Shown piece after piece: positions 34,866 through 35,541 of a DNA stretch of 35,541 bases. Origin of the DNA: Bacteroidales bacterium UBA5197 (GTDB lineage Bacteria > Bacteroidota > Bacteroidia > Bacteroidales > Lentimicrobiaceae); contig DHVX01000069.1 in the NCBI GenBank assembly GCA_002412885.1, forward strand, positions 1 to 35,541, read 5' to 3'. The notes beneath the pieces are model-generated. The model saw only the letters and a list, made by a program, of their open reading frames with translations. It had not been told where the DNA came from and made no database searches. A program made the position numbers and the translations under genes. Numbering within the stretch: the stretch's first letter is position 1; every line of letters begins with the position of its first letter.

Positions 34866-34866
34866 T

Positions 34867-35313
34867 CTAAACTCCTCTTCTGTAATAAATGATACTCAGG
34901 ATTTCCGAAATTACCGAAGCGCCGAATCCTGAAAAGGTGAGTATCAGAAAAAACACATAGGGTTGCATACCAAGCGCCAGCACCGACATAGCAGCAACAA
35001 AGCCGCTTATAAAAATCCAATGTGCCACGCGCATGGTTTTCAGTTCTATCAGCTTGTCCATTTCATCTGTCTTTGAGGGAAGGTCCTCGCTGGTTGTTAT
35101 TTTTGTGATGATGGCGAAAATGATGTGAATAATTATCTGTGCCACCACCGATATCGGAATCAGCAGCAAAAATGCTTTGCCCCAGAAACTGAAATCGTTC
35201 AGCAATTCAGGGTTTACAGCAAAGTAATTGTGGTAAACATGCAACGAATACCATCCGAAAATGATCAGAGTACATAGCAGCGAAACCAGTATTCTTCTTT
35301 CTTTGAGGTCCAT
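34867..35313 (-). CDS. Four-helix membrane protein (DUF2178-like)
   Basis: 148 residues with four hydrophobic helices (~8-27, ~44-70, ~95-115 and ~118-140). The segment TDEMDKLIELKTMRVAHW is like the conserved acidic-basic loop of DUF2178-type proteins, which are often encoded with a small XRE regulator, the arrangement seen here. Inner-membrane location is expected. The role is unknown; control of the XRE partner's activity by membrane state has been suggested for some similar pairs but cannot be read from sequence. It is the first gene of a three-gene operon with a good promoter. Family assignment rests on pattern only. Confidence 0.68.
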   Translation of the reverse strand: MDLKERRILVSLLCTLIIFGWYSLHVYHNYFAVNPELLNDFSFWGKAFLLLIPISVVAQIIIHIIFAIITKITTSEDLPSKTDEMDKLIELKTMRVAHWIFISGFVAAMSVLALGMQPYVFFLILTFSGFGASVISEILSIIYYRRGV

Positions 35314-35347
35314 AAGGTTAAAGTTTAAGTGTCAGTAATAATCGACA

Positions 35348-35377
35348 CAAAGATAATTATATTTTACCTGATGTCAA
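35348..35377 (-). promoter_or_regulatory. Promoter of the membrane protein-XRE-oxidoreductase operon
   Basis: Minus strand TTG (35377-35375, in TTGACAT), a 19-base spacer and TATCTTTG (35355-35348) match the Bacteroidota consensus fully. The start would be near 35341, about 28 bases before the ATG. An A/T-rich stretch (35378-35415) lies upstream and may act as an UP element. Confidence 0.72.
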
Positions 35378-35524
35378 GTATTTTATACATTTATTTCAAA
35401 TTTTTTTAAAATTTTTTCATGGAGGACAGCCGCTCAAGGGCATAAAAAATGGATTTCAGGGATGTTGTGGCCGGAAAAATTATTACGGATTTCACTCAGG
35501 TTTATGCCTGATAAATAATCGAGT

Positions 35525-35530
35525 AGGAGG
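35525..35530 (+). promoter_or_regulatory. AGGAGG Shine-Dalgarno-like site at the right edge
   Basis: AGGAGG lies 11 bases from the window end, so a start codon may sit just outside. Such a strong site is unusual here, since the other genes lack one. With no coding sequence visible, this is only suggestive. Confidence 0.3.
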
Positions 35531-35541
35531 AAAATAAAACA

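Noticed and set aside
35433..35541. Short minus-strand open frame running in from the right edge (about 35 codons to a TGA)
   Set aside because: Too short, with no recognisable sequence; probably chance.

Overview
The window looks like chromosome from a Bacteroidota bacterium, most likely an environmental, anaerobic or microaerophilic member of the Bacteroidales or a close relative (family not resolvable by eye). Signs are: three secreted proteins that end in type IX secretion (T9SS, Por) sorting domains; many upstream regions with the Bacteroidota promoter form TTG-N(17-19)-TAnnTTTG and almost no Shine-Dalgarno sequences; LytTR/LytS two-component proteins with beta-propeller sensors; and rubrerythrin beside an Fe-S class I fumarase. 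I see no rRNA, tRNA, transposase, phage gene or CRISPR array. Gene content is mostly core and envelope functions.

Layout. 1-1670: an LD-carboxypeptidase (minus, cut by the left edge) divergent from rubrerythrin; a perfect 15-bp PerR/Fur-like palindrome lies between them. 1724-7390: a secreted propeller-like T9SS cargo (minus), a very large S41-protease-like T9SS cargo with GEVED-PKD-GEVED domains, and a lipoprotein. 7790-11570: a LytTR response regulator coupled to a LytS-type propeller histidine kinase that starts with TTG. 11571-11847: a gap holding two tandem repeats and two hairpins. 11848-15591: metG and class I fumarase, convergent around a strong 15-bp hairpin. 15846-18410: a serine beta-lactamase-fold hydrolase (minus) divergent from a T9SS LamG-like protein. 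18423-23796: a two-gene operon of soluble multi-PAS kinases, the second a hybrid kinase. 24055-25749: a SulP anion transporter. 25892-30218 (minus): an M3 metallopeptidase lipoprotein, an EcsC-family protein and a UMF1-type MFS transporter. 30389-33704 (plus): a small zinc-ribbon membrane protein, an Omp85-like barrel, a MORN-repeat protein and an exported protein of unknown function. 33701-35313 (minus): a tight operon of a four-helix membrane protein, an XRE regulator and a zinc-independent MDR oxidoreductase.

How they fit. Peptidoglycan trimming (LdcA), surface cargo, lipoproteins, barrel and periplasmic proteins form an envelope theme. Rubrerythrin and the oxygen-labile fumarase fit a mostly anaerobic lifestyle with peroxide defence. 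Three signalling units (LytTR/LytS pair, double PAS-kinase operon, XRE/membrane protein pair) are intact, but their targets are not shown by the sequence.

No clearly new multi-gene system stands out. The most testable leads are: the repeated palindrome core (rubrerythrin promoter and the promoter of the LamG-like cargo); an S41 homologue whose usual catalytic lysine motif is changed; the cysteine-bearing PAS domain in the first soluble kinase; and the repeat patch abutting the metG promoter. Promoter boxes were also used to correct several start codons.
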